Shown one piece after another: positions 34,692 through 47,440 of a DNA stretch of 64,000 nt. Position 1 is the stretch's first letter. Every line of letters starts with the position of its first letter. The notes beneath the pieces are model-generated. The model made no database searches, was not told the DNA's origin, and worked only from the letters and a program-made list of their open reading frames with translations. The stretch is from Isoetes taiwanensis (lineage: Eukaryota > Streptophyta > Lycopodiopsida > Isoetales > Isoetaceae). The stretch lies in the NCBI GenBank assembly GCA_021234155.1, contig JAJEKV010000236.1:1-64000 (forward strand), read 5' to 3'. Made by a program: the position numbers and the translations under genes.

Positions 34692-37600
34692 TAACCATGT
34701 AAACTATGTGCTGATGTAAAAACTTTACAAGAATATGCTAAAGAAAGTTCTTTCTAGATATGGTATGTCTTCAAATGACGAAAATAACAAGATACAACCA
34801 TTGGCAGAAATCCAATCACATTGGGTAATATCCCACTATAGATTTGGATGATCAAAGTAGGTAGCACAACAATAACAAGTCATTTTTTTTGCTACTTGTA
34901 CCATGAATCAGTTCATTTGTTGGCCAACAAAGAGCCCTTTAAGAAGACAATATTGTTGATTAAGGTCTGACATATCATAATTTGGGAGGGTTATACCCAA
35001 CTCTAACCAGATAATTTGGGAGTAAATATCCTCTACCGGATTTTGAATATAAGCTAATGATTATTTGTTGAATTTTGATAGAAACCCCACAATTTGTTTT
35101 GTCGATAAATAAAAACTCGAACTGAAAAATAACGATTGTGACCGGATATTTAGGAGACTAACCCCCTGTTTTTCAATGCCTGGTTATACCTCCTCAAAGA
35201 ATGTTGGTGCAACTTCCTCACTTTGAATATCTAAAGTTAATTTTTGTGCCTTATCTCATGTCTTTAACATATTTGTTTTAGTTTTTGTTTTCCAATAGCA
35301 TCAATTTTTATGGGGAGTTTGTTAAAGCTCTTATGTATAGAAGTTGCTCTCTCTCTAGTGAGTGTTTTAGGCCCAATAGAGAGAGAATACATCAAAAAAA
35401 GTAACATAGACGACTTTTTATGCACAGATGGCAATTGCTAGAAAGAGAGGAACTCCATTAAAAGGCACTCCTTATCCATGGAGCCTTCCCAAAAATGCTA
35501 CTGCCTCTCCATAAAATTTAAGAGAGACTGGCCCATCACTAAGATTAAAAACCAATCCAACAAAAGATTGAAGGTTGGAACTCTATAAACTTACAAAAAA
35601 ACAGAAATTGAATTCCTCAGGAGTGTAGTGTGGACTAAAATGCCAAATCGTTCTTTTATTTACGAGGTAAAAGTCACTTAACAAAATGTTTCATTGAAGT
35701 GCGATCACCACATGTCCATTTCTACTCCATTGTTGTAAACTGTAACGGAGCATAAAGAACGGGAATAATTCAAGCTTCGGATAAAGACAATTATTGCAAC
35801 TTCGGGCTTGGGCACGCGAGAACATAACACGTGCACTAACAAAGGTGACAAGATACACCCTCCTCTTATATATACAAAGTAAATCTCTAACTTGAGCATT
35901 TCGGTCTTTTGACCGTGATTGAACAATGAAGCAAGCATGTAATATCTTTCCACGGGCACAAAGCAACTTTCATCTTTTAGCATCCACCAATTCATCAACA
36001 CCAAAATACTAGGCGCCTTAGTAGCCATCAACACCGGATTATCAAATTTGCATAAACGGTGAATCACTTGGATACTAGAACCTGTTATGTCACTATTCCG
36101 ACTTATCTAAATTCGTCATCATCAAAAGAAAACTCATCATCATTTTCAACAACTTTAAATGGCTATGCCTGGTTTCTAGTGCAATGCAAGTTCCACATCT
36201 TGCAATAAGCTCTCTTCAAATACCGAATCTATTAAAAAGCGATAATAGGTTGAGAACACACTGATCATAAAATTAAGGAGACACGAAAGAACCCGATAAG
36301 ATCAGCGTTTTGTATCGAACAATGCATTGGTCAAGTGGCCGGCAAGTTTTTTATTGTAAGGGCTTTGAGTCGCGGCAGGATTTTTTACGCCAAGTATCGA
36401 CTCTCTCTTCATATTCTTTCATCTTTGCATAAGAAAATCTATAATTAATGAGTGGGCATGCAATACACATTTGGACCAACCCGGTAGGAGGGAAAAGACA
36501 ATGCAACAATATGTTACCTTTTAACGACCATATCTTCGCCACAACGGGTGGCATAACAGAGTGACATTGCAACCCCCAGTAGCCATTTTCTTGAGAGGCA
36601 AAATTACCATGGGCGGATCAGCCCACAACACATCTATTCAAGGGTATGTGCATTCTGGGCTGGAAATGCAACCGCCTTAGTTGCTATTAACAAATATTTT
36701 TAACCAAAGTAACAGGTGCATTACGAATTCACATCTTGAAAGCTTCAAATAATTCTTAATTTATGCAGTAATCTCGAACTTCAACCATCTATAATTACAA
36801 GCTCAAGCCCAAGTTCTAAGGACTCTTATTGACTGAAATCCATGTCACAGAATTCTTTCTCCAACAACGGACATGATTGAAGCATAATTTATCAATTTCC
36901 ATTCAACATGCACATTCTACTATGAAAAACCAAAGTCAATCTAGCATATGAAGCTCCAAAAGATCGGGCAACTTATTCTTCCATTTGCTTTTCCTCATAT
37001 AGTGGACTGGTTTTTCAATATTGGCGTGGAGTGCACAAAAGAACCCATTGCAAAGTATGTATTACCACTTCCTCCCACTTGGGCATATAGCCGGTAAATG
37101 GTGATACATAGTTTTAAATCTTTGAACTTATCAAGGTAAGTGCCACGTTAAATCTGGATTAAAATGTTGGCGGCCCTCGTTTGAAAGTAGTGCTAACGGG
37201 GTTGTCATTATCATGACTTCAGCAAGATTGTTTGCATAGCTTCAACATCGAGGTTAAGCTCCTTTAAATTTAACATCAAGTGCTGAAATTAACATCTTTA
37301 ACTTAGGTTTTGCATCCCATCATCTAGATTTGTTTATAAAGACAACAACCTTAAAATTACCGAGTTTGAAACAACTACCTCTAAATACTCACCTTATTCT
37401 TGCTTGATAATTTGCAAAGATGTTGTAAGCCAACAACCAGATATGGGTCCTCCACCAAGCTATTTTTGGCCTCTATCTCTCGCAATTCCAAATCATACAT
37501 CAGCACTAGCTAGGGTGCAACCTGCAATTATAAGTGCGCCAGACGTTGTAGTCGATTTTTCTAAGACATGCACTTCTAAAGCTCAATGCATGCCTCTACA

Positions 37601-38254
37601 CAAGCTATATGTTCTAAGGTATCTTGGATGGACAACTTGAAATAGAAAAGAGCCATAGCCCATTAGCACCCACTATATCGACCTTTGCTTATCCCCCACC
37701 ACATAGAACAACATCCCGTCGCCACGCTAAGCACAATTTAGTAAGCCAATTCTAAAACATACCATATGGAATCTTCGACCATAGCTCCCCACATTTGTCA
37801 AGGAAATATAAAGACATCAATCTAGAGTAATCTCGGTGAGCATCCCTTATCTTACAAAAGCGGGAAGATCCATCTCAGTATAAGCAAAGCCATGTCATGT
37901 ATACACCGCCACAACGGGTGCCAAAATTTGGAACATCTACACATGTAGAGGAAAAACCTTCAAAATACAAAAAGCGAAGCATTGCGGGAGCACTACATTC
38001 ACGTATCAAGACTCTTAGGACTCTTAGGACTCTTAGAGGAAACGTGACATCGAAAAAATGCAATCACCTTCATAGTTGGACATGAAGAGTAGGACGCTAA
38101 TGCTTCATGTATGAATGCAAGAGTTCGGGCATGCTTTGTATGAATGAATGCAACCAGCGATGCCCGTTAAAAAAGCACTTCTCTACGGCGGAAACCCTAG
38201 CCATGGCCGGCGGTGAGCAAACAACCCAACCCACTTGGAATTTTCTTGAATTTT

Positions 38255-38385
38255 CACGACCTAGATGAAATTCAATGGTTGTAGATGCATCCACGTGCAC
38301 AAAAGTCTTAGTTGGCAAAGAAACGTGGACACTTTCGAAAAATTGCTTGAAAATGTCAACTTGTGTTTGTGCAAACGTGCGAAAA
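38255..38385 (+). repeat. Dispersed ~130-bp repeat, copy 3
   Basis: Contains 'catccacgtgcacaaaagtc', 'aaacgtggacac' and 'cttgtgtttgtgcaaacgtg', aligned to the copies at 7930 and 34060. Confidence 0.65.
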
Positions 38386-39626
38386 AAAGGGAAAGAAAAG
38401 AAAAGAAAAGAAAAAACCCAACTTTTGTGTAAGCAAAGCATATGAATTGCCCTCTATGTCTTCATTTCGGAGGAAAAACAATGCCCCATGTTATGTGGAT
38501 GCCAATGTTGACCCTCGTGAATGTTAACAAAAAGGCAATGTTCAATTGTGCATATATGAATAAATATTCACTTGAGTGCCTAACAATAAGTAGTGAATCC
38601 ATTTAATCTTTACTTCGGTGATTCAATTCCATCAATTCTCGTCCATCTTTAGTGGATATCAATTGTAGTATGGGCTATAAGCTATTTATTAAAACAAGAA
38701 GTATCTTATTGTCGTGGGCCTCTTCTATCTAGGCCATTAAAAGCCAACGACCACAAGCTAATAAATGAGCGATTAAAATATAGCCTCTTATATGTGATTA
38801 GTGATGGATGCCTGACGTTGCCAGCTTTAGTAACGACATGGAAAAATACTTTGTTATCTCATTGATTAAAATAGAAAAAAAACAAGATGTCTTGGGTAAA
38901 AATTTGTGTGGACAACCAAGACACAACCAGCGGCGACAGCTGCACACATGCTGCCTAATACTCCTCGAATCCATACTAGGTCCAAAGCATCTATACGAAA
39001 TTTACTGTGCATGGGGTTCTTGGGCCTCGAGGTTCGAATCCCCCGCCCTTAGGTCTTGGTAGCGAGCTTGTTTTGTTTATCTTTCCTAATTTCTTGATTT
39101 TTGTGTTTATAGTTTTGTATGCCTGCAAATTTCTTGTGTGCCCGTATAGGAATGAAACAAGTATTCTTCCTCCATCTTATCACTGACTCTAAAATATGTA
39201 TTTTTGTATATTTTAGAGAACACTATTTGTTAGAAACGGCTCCTCGACTTTGTAGTCTCCAAAATCTAGCACGAATGTATGATATGAATTTTGGATTGGT
39301 CTATTTTTACGGCTGCGTGACTGAGGGTAATAAGCCAGGAATTTGAAGGTGGATTTACGAGGAATTACCAAAGGATATAAAGCAGAAATTGGAAGCTATA
39401 TATTTTGATACAGCTGTAGAGCCAATAATGTTTTACTAAAACAAAGTTCTTTCACCATGTACAATGCGAACAAAACAAAAGAAAGAAGAATGTCCAAATT
39501 CCAATTCTTATATACTTATTTCTTGCTCCCTTACAATACATAAGTGATCGAAAGAGACAGGCCAGATGAAAAAAATAAATCAGCATTCAAGTTCGATCTT
39601 AAAGAATAGAATAGAATAGAATAGAA

Positions 39627-41496
39627 TCTTATATTATAATGTTATACCGTAATTCTTGGATCAAGCCCTAATGTGAGTGGGCGAGATCATCTCGATGCAT
39701 CCAAGGGCCAAGATTTCTCGCACAACTTCCTACCACCATGATTGGTCATGTCTTGATCTCTTATGGGGAAAGGGTAAAGGAAAGGGGGGGAAAAGAAAAA
39801 GAGAGGAGGAAAGGTAAAAAAGCCAGGGGAAAAGGGAAAATGAGAAAAGGGTGGATATAAGAGAAGAGAAATATGTATGGGAAAAGGGAAAGGGAAAGAA
39901 AAAATCAAAGGGGACGGGGAAGGGAACCTTAGAAAAGGGCACGAGGACAAGGGAAAGATGTAAAAGGGAAAAGGGAAGGGGAAATGGCATGGGAAAAGGG
40001 GAAAGAATGGGGAAAGGAAGGAAAAAAAGGCCATGGGAAAAGGAAAAGGGAAAAGGATGGGGAGAAGGAAAGGGAACAAGGGAAAGTGAAAGGAGAAAGA
40101 AAAAGGGAGGGGCAAAGGAGGAAATAGAACGTGGAAAAAGGGCATCAAAAAAAGGAAGAGGGAAATGAGAAAATAGAAGGGGAAAAGGGCACGAGAAAAA
40201 AGGGAAGAGGAAAAAAAGACATAGAAAATAGAAACGGGGGAAGAGGGAAAGGGTGGGGGAAAAAGGTAAATACGCATAGAAAAAAGGAAAGAGAAAAAAT
40301 GTGGAAAGTGCATGGGAAAAGGAAAGGAAGGGAGAAAGGGTGAAGGAAGGGGGAAAAGGGCACGGATAAAAGAGGAAGAGGGAAAGGATCGAGAAAGGAG
40401 GAAAACAGAAAGGAAAAAGTTCATTAGGAAAAGGGAAAGAAAAAAGGCCGAGAAAAGGAAAAGAGGGAAAGGGTCAGAAAAGGAGGAAAAAGGAGGGGAA
40501 AAGGGGTACAGGAGAAGGGTGAGGAGCAAGGAATTGAAAAAGAGGAAGAGAAATGGGAAAAGGGCACGGGAAAAAAGGGAAGAGGGAAAGGGTGAGGAAA
40601 GGGGAAAAAGAGCACGGGAAAAGGAAAAAAGGAAAAAGAAAAAAGAAAAAGAGGAAAGGGGAAAGTGCAAAAGGAAAAAAGGGGAGAGGGTGGGAAAAGG
40701 AGGAAAAGGCACACATAAAAAAGATAGAGAAAAAGGAATAGAAAGAGGCATAGGGAAAGAGAAAATGAAAAAGGAGGAAAAGAAAGGAAAAAAAAGGCAC
40801 GGGAGAAAGTGAAAGGGTGGTGAAAGAATGGAAAGAGAAGGAAAAGGAAAAAGAAAAAGGAAGGGGAAAAGGGGGAAGGGAAGGGAAAATGGGCATGAGG
40901 AAAAGGGAAAAGGGAAATGGAAAAAGAGAAGCGAAAAAAGGAAAGGATAAAGAGGAAGAGGATGGGGAAAGGAAGAAAAAGGGCACATGAAAATGTGCGA
41001 AAAAGAGAACGAAGAAAAGACGTGGGAAAAGGGGAAGTGAAAAAGAAAAGGAAAAGGAAGGGGAAAAGAAAAGGGAAAAATGGGAAGGGCGGGCAAAGGA
41101 TGAAACGGAAAAAGTCCGTCATAAAAAAGGGAAGGAAAAAAAGGAAAAGGAAAACGGGAAACGGAAGGGAAGAGAAGGGAAAAGGGAGAAGGGAGAAGGG
41201 GATAAAAAAAAGGAAAAAAGAGAAAAGGGAAAAATAAGATGTGTAGGAAAATGAGAAAAAAAAGGGAAAAGGAAAAAGGAAAGTATGTAGGGTAACGAGG
41301 AAAAAGGAAAATGAAGGATAGAGGAAAAGGCAAAGGGAAGAGGAAGGGTGTCGAATGTACAAAAACCTCTTAAAGCTCAGCAATGCTGGGCTTAGTTTCT
41401 ATTATATTAGATTTATGAAAATGAATCTGAGCTGAATAGGTTTTCGTCCGCACAGGTTCCCAACTTATGCCCAGCAACGCTGGGCACCATTACTAG
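39627..41496 (+). mobile_element. Non-autonomous Helitron, copy 2, with purine-rich filler
   Basis: Same family as 3393-5356. It starts TCTTATATTATAATG after a host A and ends CATTACTAG before a host T, with the GCCCAGC-AAC-GCTGGGC hairpin at 41469-41485. It is inserted into a run of 'agaat' repeats (39601-39626 and 41497-41515) that I read as the 3' tail of a minus-strand LINE. About 39770-41340 is nearly all purine on the plus strand. The 548-residue and 319-residue Phe/Leu/Ser/Pro-rich open frames on the minus strand are produced by that bias and are not genes. Length is 1870 bp. Confidence 0.9.
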
Positions 41497-42157
41497 TAGA
41501 ATAGAATAGAATAGATTTTTTATCGTCCACGGAGACCAATTGGTCTATGGGACCCAAAACAAAAAGAGAGCAGCAAGCCTATTACTATCAGGATTAAAAA
41601 CCCCCGCCCCGAAGGGTTTTCGAGGGAAAAACCTTAGCAGTAATAAGTATGCTGGCACGCTGTACAATTGTATAGGACAGTTCAATACTGTCCCAGAGGA
41701 CACTACTGAGTCTGTCCATCCATAACCTCCTGGAGGTATGACCCCAACAAACCCACTGAAGCCGTATTCAATAACTCATGCAATGGTTGGCCAGGTACTA
41801 GTAATCGAACAAACCGCTCTCGGATATGGGCAAACGCTGGGCAGATCTGGAGAGCATGGTATTCATCCTCAATGGCGCCCTGGTGGCAACACTGGCAAAG
41901 CCTTTCTTCCCGTGCTTCCCGAGCCCAACGCCCCCCTCCCTCAATGCGGAGACGACCGCACCCGTCTTGAATGGAAGTTATAAGTCTCAAGGCTTCTTCA
42001 TGGGCAAATGGGTGTACAAGTACTGGTGTGGGCCTCTCGCGAGCCTAGAATTGACTTGCTGCTGATAGTGTGTGAGCTTAACGTGTGTCAGAGCATCTGC
42101 ATCCCAAAGCTTGCGAAGGAAAGTAGCATCTAGATACGGCTTAAGTGCCTCATGATT
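41497..42157 (-). pseudogene. 3' end of a LINE: ORF2 C-terminus, 3' UTR and tail
   Basis: Read on the minus strand from 42157, the frame includes RKLWDADALTHVKLTHYQQQ and then, from 41990, RLITSIQDGCGRLR and the zinc-finger-like CQCCHQGAIEDEYHALQIC found at the C-terminus of LINE ORF2 proteins. The stop is at 41703. A 3' UTR follows and ends in GTCCACGG-type sequence and an A-rich/'attct' simple-repeat tail (41497-41525). The tail is split by Helitron copy 2, with the remainder at about 39600-39626. The upstream part is cut by the LTR at 42158. Related 3'-end sequence occurs at 50580-50797 in the opposite orientation. Confidence 0.65.
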
Positions 42158-42743
42158 GTTAGTCCTGTACGTCCTGGTACAGGACTATTCATGCATACGA
42201 CGGACCAAGTCAAGGCCAAGGACCCAGTTGCTCAGTCGTCCAAGGCCCGAAGACCAAGGTTCAGAGATCACGCCCGATCCAAAGGCCGTGCACGCCACCA
42301 AGAGGAGGCGCCGGACAAGACGGAGCGTCACCCCGATGCTAGCGTCAGTGTCAGCGTAATTTCAGGCATTTCAAGAGGCACCGCCAGTGTTCCTGCAAAT
42401 CAGGCCTCTTTCCAGGAGTCGGCACCGAAATCAGTCAGAGTGTCTATATTGGGCCAAAGGCCATTGTACTATATATATGAGTAGAGCTAGCTTTTCGAGT
42501 TTTAGATGAGTTTTGAGTCTTGTCTCATTCCTGTTTTCTCTCGATTGCTAGAGCTCATGTATCTTCATTGACGTCAAGGAGTTTTCTCATTATTGTGATC
42601 ATATTGTTCTCTTTTGTTCTCTCTTTTCTCTTTCCTCTATTCTTTTTGCGAATCCCGCGTGACATAGCTCCCGGATTCTCCTGTTTGATCCAAGGGTCCT
42701 CACAGAGGGCTGTCTTGGGGAGTTCGAACCCGGACCCCAAACA
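42158..42743 (+). mobile_element. 5' LTR of Ty3/gypsy element B
   Basis: The LTR starts TGTTAGTCC and ends CCCCAAACA, with a TATA-like CTATATATAT at 42469-42478. It is uninterrupted and about 586 bp long. It matches both halves of the split LTR at 20784-29039. Its left flank is LINE sequence, so it inserted into the LINE. The bases just after it (gcttgccgctttg) are where a tRNA primer-binding site should lie. Confidence 0.88.
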
Positions 42744-42790
42744 GCTTGCCGCTTTGTCGGGGCTGATCTTTCTTTTCCTTTCTTTCCATC

Positions 42791-45085
42791 ATGTCGGCTC
42801 GAGGTTTCACTCTGAAGAACTTCTTTTTTGCTTGGCTCGACCGGGCGCCATCAACGGCCTGTGAGGCTGTTCGGGATATGTATGATATTGCTTATGACAT
42901 TGAGGGTGGTGGGTGTCCGGCTCCGAGCTCGGTCGGCACCTCCTACCCCTCGTGCTCATTCTCGACCGGGGTCTCCCCACGTAATGCGGGCATTGTTCTC
43001 AACCTCAATCTCCACACCATACCCCTGTTCAGCCCACGCCTCACTACTTCCACACTCCTGAAAGCACCTATATTCATATACCTTCAGGCCACACCCCTCA
43101 GTCGTCACAACCTTCTTCACCTCCTGCAGGGATGGGCTACCCTCAAGTGTCCTTTGGCCCTTCCTATGTTCATGAATTTCCGCATTCTCCATCCTTCCAG
43201 CACGCTCTCCCTGTTTACCAACTCACTGATCTCAAGCCTACTGAGGACGGTTCTCAAGGTCCTCTTCACCAGATGCTACTTTCTCTGGACCACCGGGTTT
43301 TTCAGTCTTATCCCCATGCTCTCAGCCCCAGGGTGTTCCACCTCTCTATGCTTCTGCATATCCTCCACCGAATCCACCTGTCTATGCGCCAGTTCCGCCT
43401 TCATCTCCCACTCATAATTTAAAGCTGACTTATCCAACTTTTGGCAACACTAAAGGCAAACCTCTGGATTAGAGTGCTCAAGCCCACATGGAGGAATTTG
43501 AAGCCTTGGCTATTCTGAATGGTCATGCGCAACCACAACTCAAATTTCACATCTTTTCGGCCACGCTCAGAGGCGCCCCTCATCAGTGGTTAATGGCTAA
43601 CAAAAGTCACTGGAAGCAAAGTTGGAATGAAATGAAAACAACATTCTTGTCTCATTACGGCACCACGGACGATGATCAATTACTACTCAAGCAACTCAAT
43701 GATCTACAACAACAACCAACAGAGTCTGCGCGTGATTTTGCCGACCGTCTTCACATACTCATCAGTAAACTCCAGGAGTACCCCACGCAAAGTCAAATTC
43801 TCGTCTGGTTTCTGCAAGGCCTTCCTCCTGCTATTCGATTGATGACCGAGAATACCTGCGTCCAAAGTCTCTGGAGCAGGCGATTGAATTGGTCAACCAC
43901 TCGGTCAATGTTTCTTCTCGTGGTGTTGCTCTCTCGGAACTCCCTTTCATACCCCCGTCATGGTTCCTCAGAATGCAGTCCAGCCTCAGCAAGCAAATCC
44001 TCAACGCTCACAGATCTGGTGTCATATTTGCAAATATCAAGGCCATTTGGCAAATAAATGCAACTCATCCAATGGTCCTCCTCACTGTAAAAGGTGCAAT
44101 ATGTGCAATCACGCCACGGAGGAATGCACTCGTTCTCATCCTACACCCTTCAGGAATAAAATGGTTTTTCAAGTACAGACCACGCCTCAACAACAACAGT
44201 CATACCCTCCTCAGCAATATCAAACTCAATATCCTCAGCCGTATCAACCCACGCAGCAATCTCAGCAGTCAAGGGGACAAGGCTCCCGTCCTCCCTTTGA
44301 TCCTTCCAAGGCTCAATGCTACCATTGTCATGAATGGGGTCACACCACCACGGCGTGTCCTCAACTTCCTCAAGTTCAAGTCCAACTTCCAGGCTCAACT
44401 CAGCCCGCTTTAGTACGCCTCACGGCTTATCAACTCTGGGTGGCCAACGGTAAACAAGGCCCCCGTCCTGTTTTGCAGAAGCCACCACGGCCGCCTCAAC
44501 AACAGCGACCTCAGCAAGTTGCATCTACCTCCAATCCTATGGATCAACAAGCTCAAGAGGAGATTTATCAGGCTCTCAACCCTCCAGTTCAGCAGTCAAA
44601 TTGGGTTGGTCTGGTCTCACGTCAGACACGGGCTTCACGCCCCTTGACCATCATCCCTCACAACACGCAACCAGCTTTTGCTGTGGAGACAGTCCCTCAT
44701 GAAGATGATAAAAAAGTTCACTTCGCACCTGATCTTGACAAACTCATGCCTCACGTCATGCCTAAAGTGAGACAAAGTATTCTTAAACTCATGCAGGCTG
44801 TGGAAGGTCACACACTGGCAAATGTTCACGCTACCACTCGAGCTCAGCAGCGTCAAGCAGCGCCCTCGTCATCTACAAGCACCCGCTCTCAGCCGTATCC
44901 AAATATTGCTGCTGAGGTAGAGCTTCTCAAAGAAGTTTCCGCTTCGTTACCCCAGACTCCTAATCCACTGGATCCTGCGGACCCCTTCTCTCATGTTCCC
45001 TTGGAACTTCAGGAAGAACTTGCCAAGATCAAGATTCCTTTGAGCCTGGCCACCATTTTGAAACTCTGTCCGGCTCTCAAAGATT
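42791..45085 (+). pseudogene. Ty3/gypsy gag with three zinc knuckles, frameshifted and truncated
   Basis: Two long frames cover gag. 43488-43860 encodes the capsid-type retrotransposon gag domain (EEFEALAILNGHAQPQLKFH, FSATLRGAPHQWL, ESARDFADRLHILISKL). After one frameshift, the frame open to 45126 encodes a Gln/Pro-rich nucleocapsid part with three CX2CX4HX4C knuckles: CHICKYQGHLANKC, CKRCNMCNHATEEC and CYHCHEWGHTTTAC. An N-terminal piece (42791-43417) has a stop and shift relative to it. The retroelement sequence ends at about 45085, within gag; the last residues before the stop at 45126 (VVAKHINKSR) come from the kinase-locus repeat. No pol or 3' LTR follows. Confidence 0.82.
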
Positions 45086-45207
45086 TCAAAGATGTAGTAG
45101 CAAAACACATCAATAAATCCAGATAATAGAAGATTTTAATGTCTAGAGGACCAATTCATGGGACAGAATTGTCCACATCCTTCCTTCAATTATCAACCTA
45201 TATAGAA

Positions 45208-46290
45208 TCATAAAGACGACGGAATTAGTGAAGTTCCATAGAAAACTCTATATACATAGAATCTAACGTGTACCTCTAGAATTAAAAGATGCTGGTTTTC
45301 TACGAGTGTATAGCCCGTGCTCTTTAAATGTTGGTCACAAAGATAGCTAGTACCAGATGGTGTCTGAACTCGAACAAGGCCGAATTTCTTCAACATCAAG
45401 CGACGAGGTAATATCCACTTTAGAAAGTCATGAAGCAATGTAGGATCCAGTATTGAATGCCATCCAATTTGCAATTTATCTTCTAAACGAGTTCACAATT
45501 CAACTTCTAATTCAGAGGCAAACTTCTTGAGCACTTCTGGCAATCTCCGTGGCACTTCAAAAGCTAGTAGTGCTAGTGGCCACAATGTTATACTTGCTAG
45601 ATCTTGGGGTAGCTGCGCATTGACTGCCCACTCTCTGTGTAGTGTCATCTTGAAACCCTTGTGATCTCCGGAAATGATACAATGTGCCCCTCCTTGCCAT
45701 TCACACATAAAGTGAAGTTTACATGTTGTTTGGAATAATGAAGATAGCTTCTTCAGAGGACCATGCCTGTTGGTAAGATAGGGCAAACTTGGCAAACTTG
45801 GAAATGGTGTATCAACCGTGATCATCAATTGAAATCGATGATCTGTGATTGTCGAATTTAAATCATTTTCTGCACGAATTTGTATCATCATTTTAGTCGT
45901 ATTCATCTCTAAAACATGTTTTACATATAAACAACCTTACTTAGCTAATAATTTATTTTGATATAAGCTAGCAACAAAACAGAGGATCAAAACTTACCAT
46001 TAGCATCACCGTAGATGAGTTGGTGCCTGCAAAAACTTAAGACATTGCATATCTGATGGAAGCTTGGTCGCAAATCAGGATCGGGATTCGAGCACATAAG
46101 TTACGCAACAAAGGTTTTAAGTAAAGTGGACAACACTTATCCAATTCGTCCATGGTTACACGATTTCTTATCTCCAAGTGTTACTTAATAGATTCTACTC
46201 CTTGTTAAGAAATAATATGCATATCGGCACCTAAGATTGCTATAAATGTTGCCCCAAAAGAGTAGACATCAACCTTCCTGGTGTAATGAA
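45208..46290 (-). pseudogene. 3'-partial copy of the kinase gene (right arm)
   Basis: Counterpart of 5815-6863. Exon 1 sequence runs from 46290, after the APE motif, to about 45995; the intron follows; the C-terminal exon is 45906-45208 with one stop. The phrase equivalent to NPDPDLRPSFHQI (about 46098-46060) is in the expected order for the end of a kinase domain and shows what the frameshifted part of the main gene should read. Lacking the N-terminus and catalytic motifs, it is not functional. Confidence 0.85.
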
Positions 46291-47440
46291 CATCCATTAG
46301 CATTTATGTTAGCATTTCCTGGTGTAATGAACATCTGTTAGCATTTCATCTACAGACTAGCTAGTTTATCCCACTGTCATACGGCAGGACACGTACAGGC
46401 TTTTAAGTTCTACTACGCCGTATACGCCTAGTAATCAACTTCCAAAGATAAGAGATATTGGCAAGGTTTAAGCCATGACCAAATGAACACATATTTTAGG
46501 CCTATACCAACTCACCACACATCTATTGGGCATGCCTATACCAACTCACCACACATCTATTGGGCAAAACTTTTGCCGTACATGCATATTTTGTAGGTAC
46601 GATATAATACCGCCTTAGGAAGTCTAGGTCCCAGGAGCAACTCTAGGGGCATTGCTTTTTCAGCCTCACCACCCTAGTGCCACCTTGGTCCCGTTGATTT
46701 TTTATTACTTTATTTAAGATCCATACTAGACTGATCTTGTACTAACTAGCCGGTTTATCCCATTGCTTTGCGGTAGCTAAAGTGGAGGACACGTACAGGC
46801 TTTCAAATTCTACCACCGGGGATCATCATCGTATACCCCTAGTAAGCAACTCCCAAAGATAAGAGACATTGGCAAGGTTTGAACCCCTGATCAAATGAAT
46901 ACTTATTTTGGCATTACTAGGCCTACACCAACTCACCACACATCCGTTAGACAAAACTTTCCCGTACATGCATACTTTGAAGGCAGGTTATAATCCTACC
47001 TTAGGAAGTCTATGGAGCATTCCTTTTCAGCCTCACCATCCTAGTGCCATGCCCACCTCTAGCCATTTTTCTTGCACATACTTAATGGCCCTTTTTTCTT
47101 CTGAAGGAATTGATTCAGTGAGTTGAATGTTGGGGTGCAGTGAGTTACTAGTTTTTATTAAATTGCATAGCATTTAATTTTTGCAGGCTTTTTTTCCATT
47201 TCAGATACTTAGCTACCCCAAGCCTGCCCTACTACTAGTTTCTTTTTATGGAAGAGAAAAATAAAAAAGGAATTAACCAAAGTGCAGGTAATACTACAAA
47301 ATCAAAGATGTAGTAGCAAAACACAGCAATAAATCCAGATAATAGAAGATTTTAATGTCTAGAGGATCAATTCATGGGACATAATTGTCCACATCCTTCC
47401 TTCAATTATCAACCTGTATAGAATCATAAAGACGACGGAA

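Larger units (their letters stand above)
32093..39600. other. Gene-poor AT-rich stretch
   Basis: I see no supportable gene. Short ORFs at 35691-36067 and 36351-36572 (minus), 37404-37640 and 38808-39062 (plus) have no recognised motif. A possible exon-like stretch near 39350-39440 encodes WIYEELPKDIKQKLEAIYFD without clear splice partners. Small features: a 32-bp direct repeat (34628-34691), 'atatgccccactacatg' repeats (33680-33810), two copies of the dispersed 130-bp repeat, and a triple 'ggactctta' (38006-38036). Confidence 0.5.

Noticed and set aside
39687-41333. A 548-residue minus-strand open frame rich in Phe, Leu, Ser and Pro
   Set aside because: It is the complement of a nearly pure A/G tract, where stop codons are rare by composition. 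Several overlapping frames are equally open and the sister Helitron shows the same effect.
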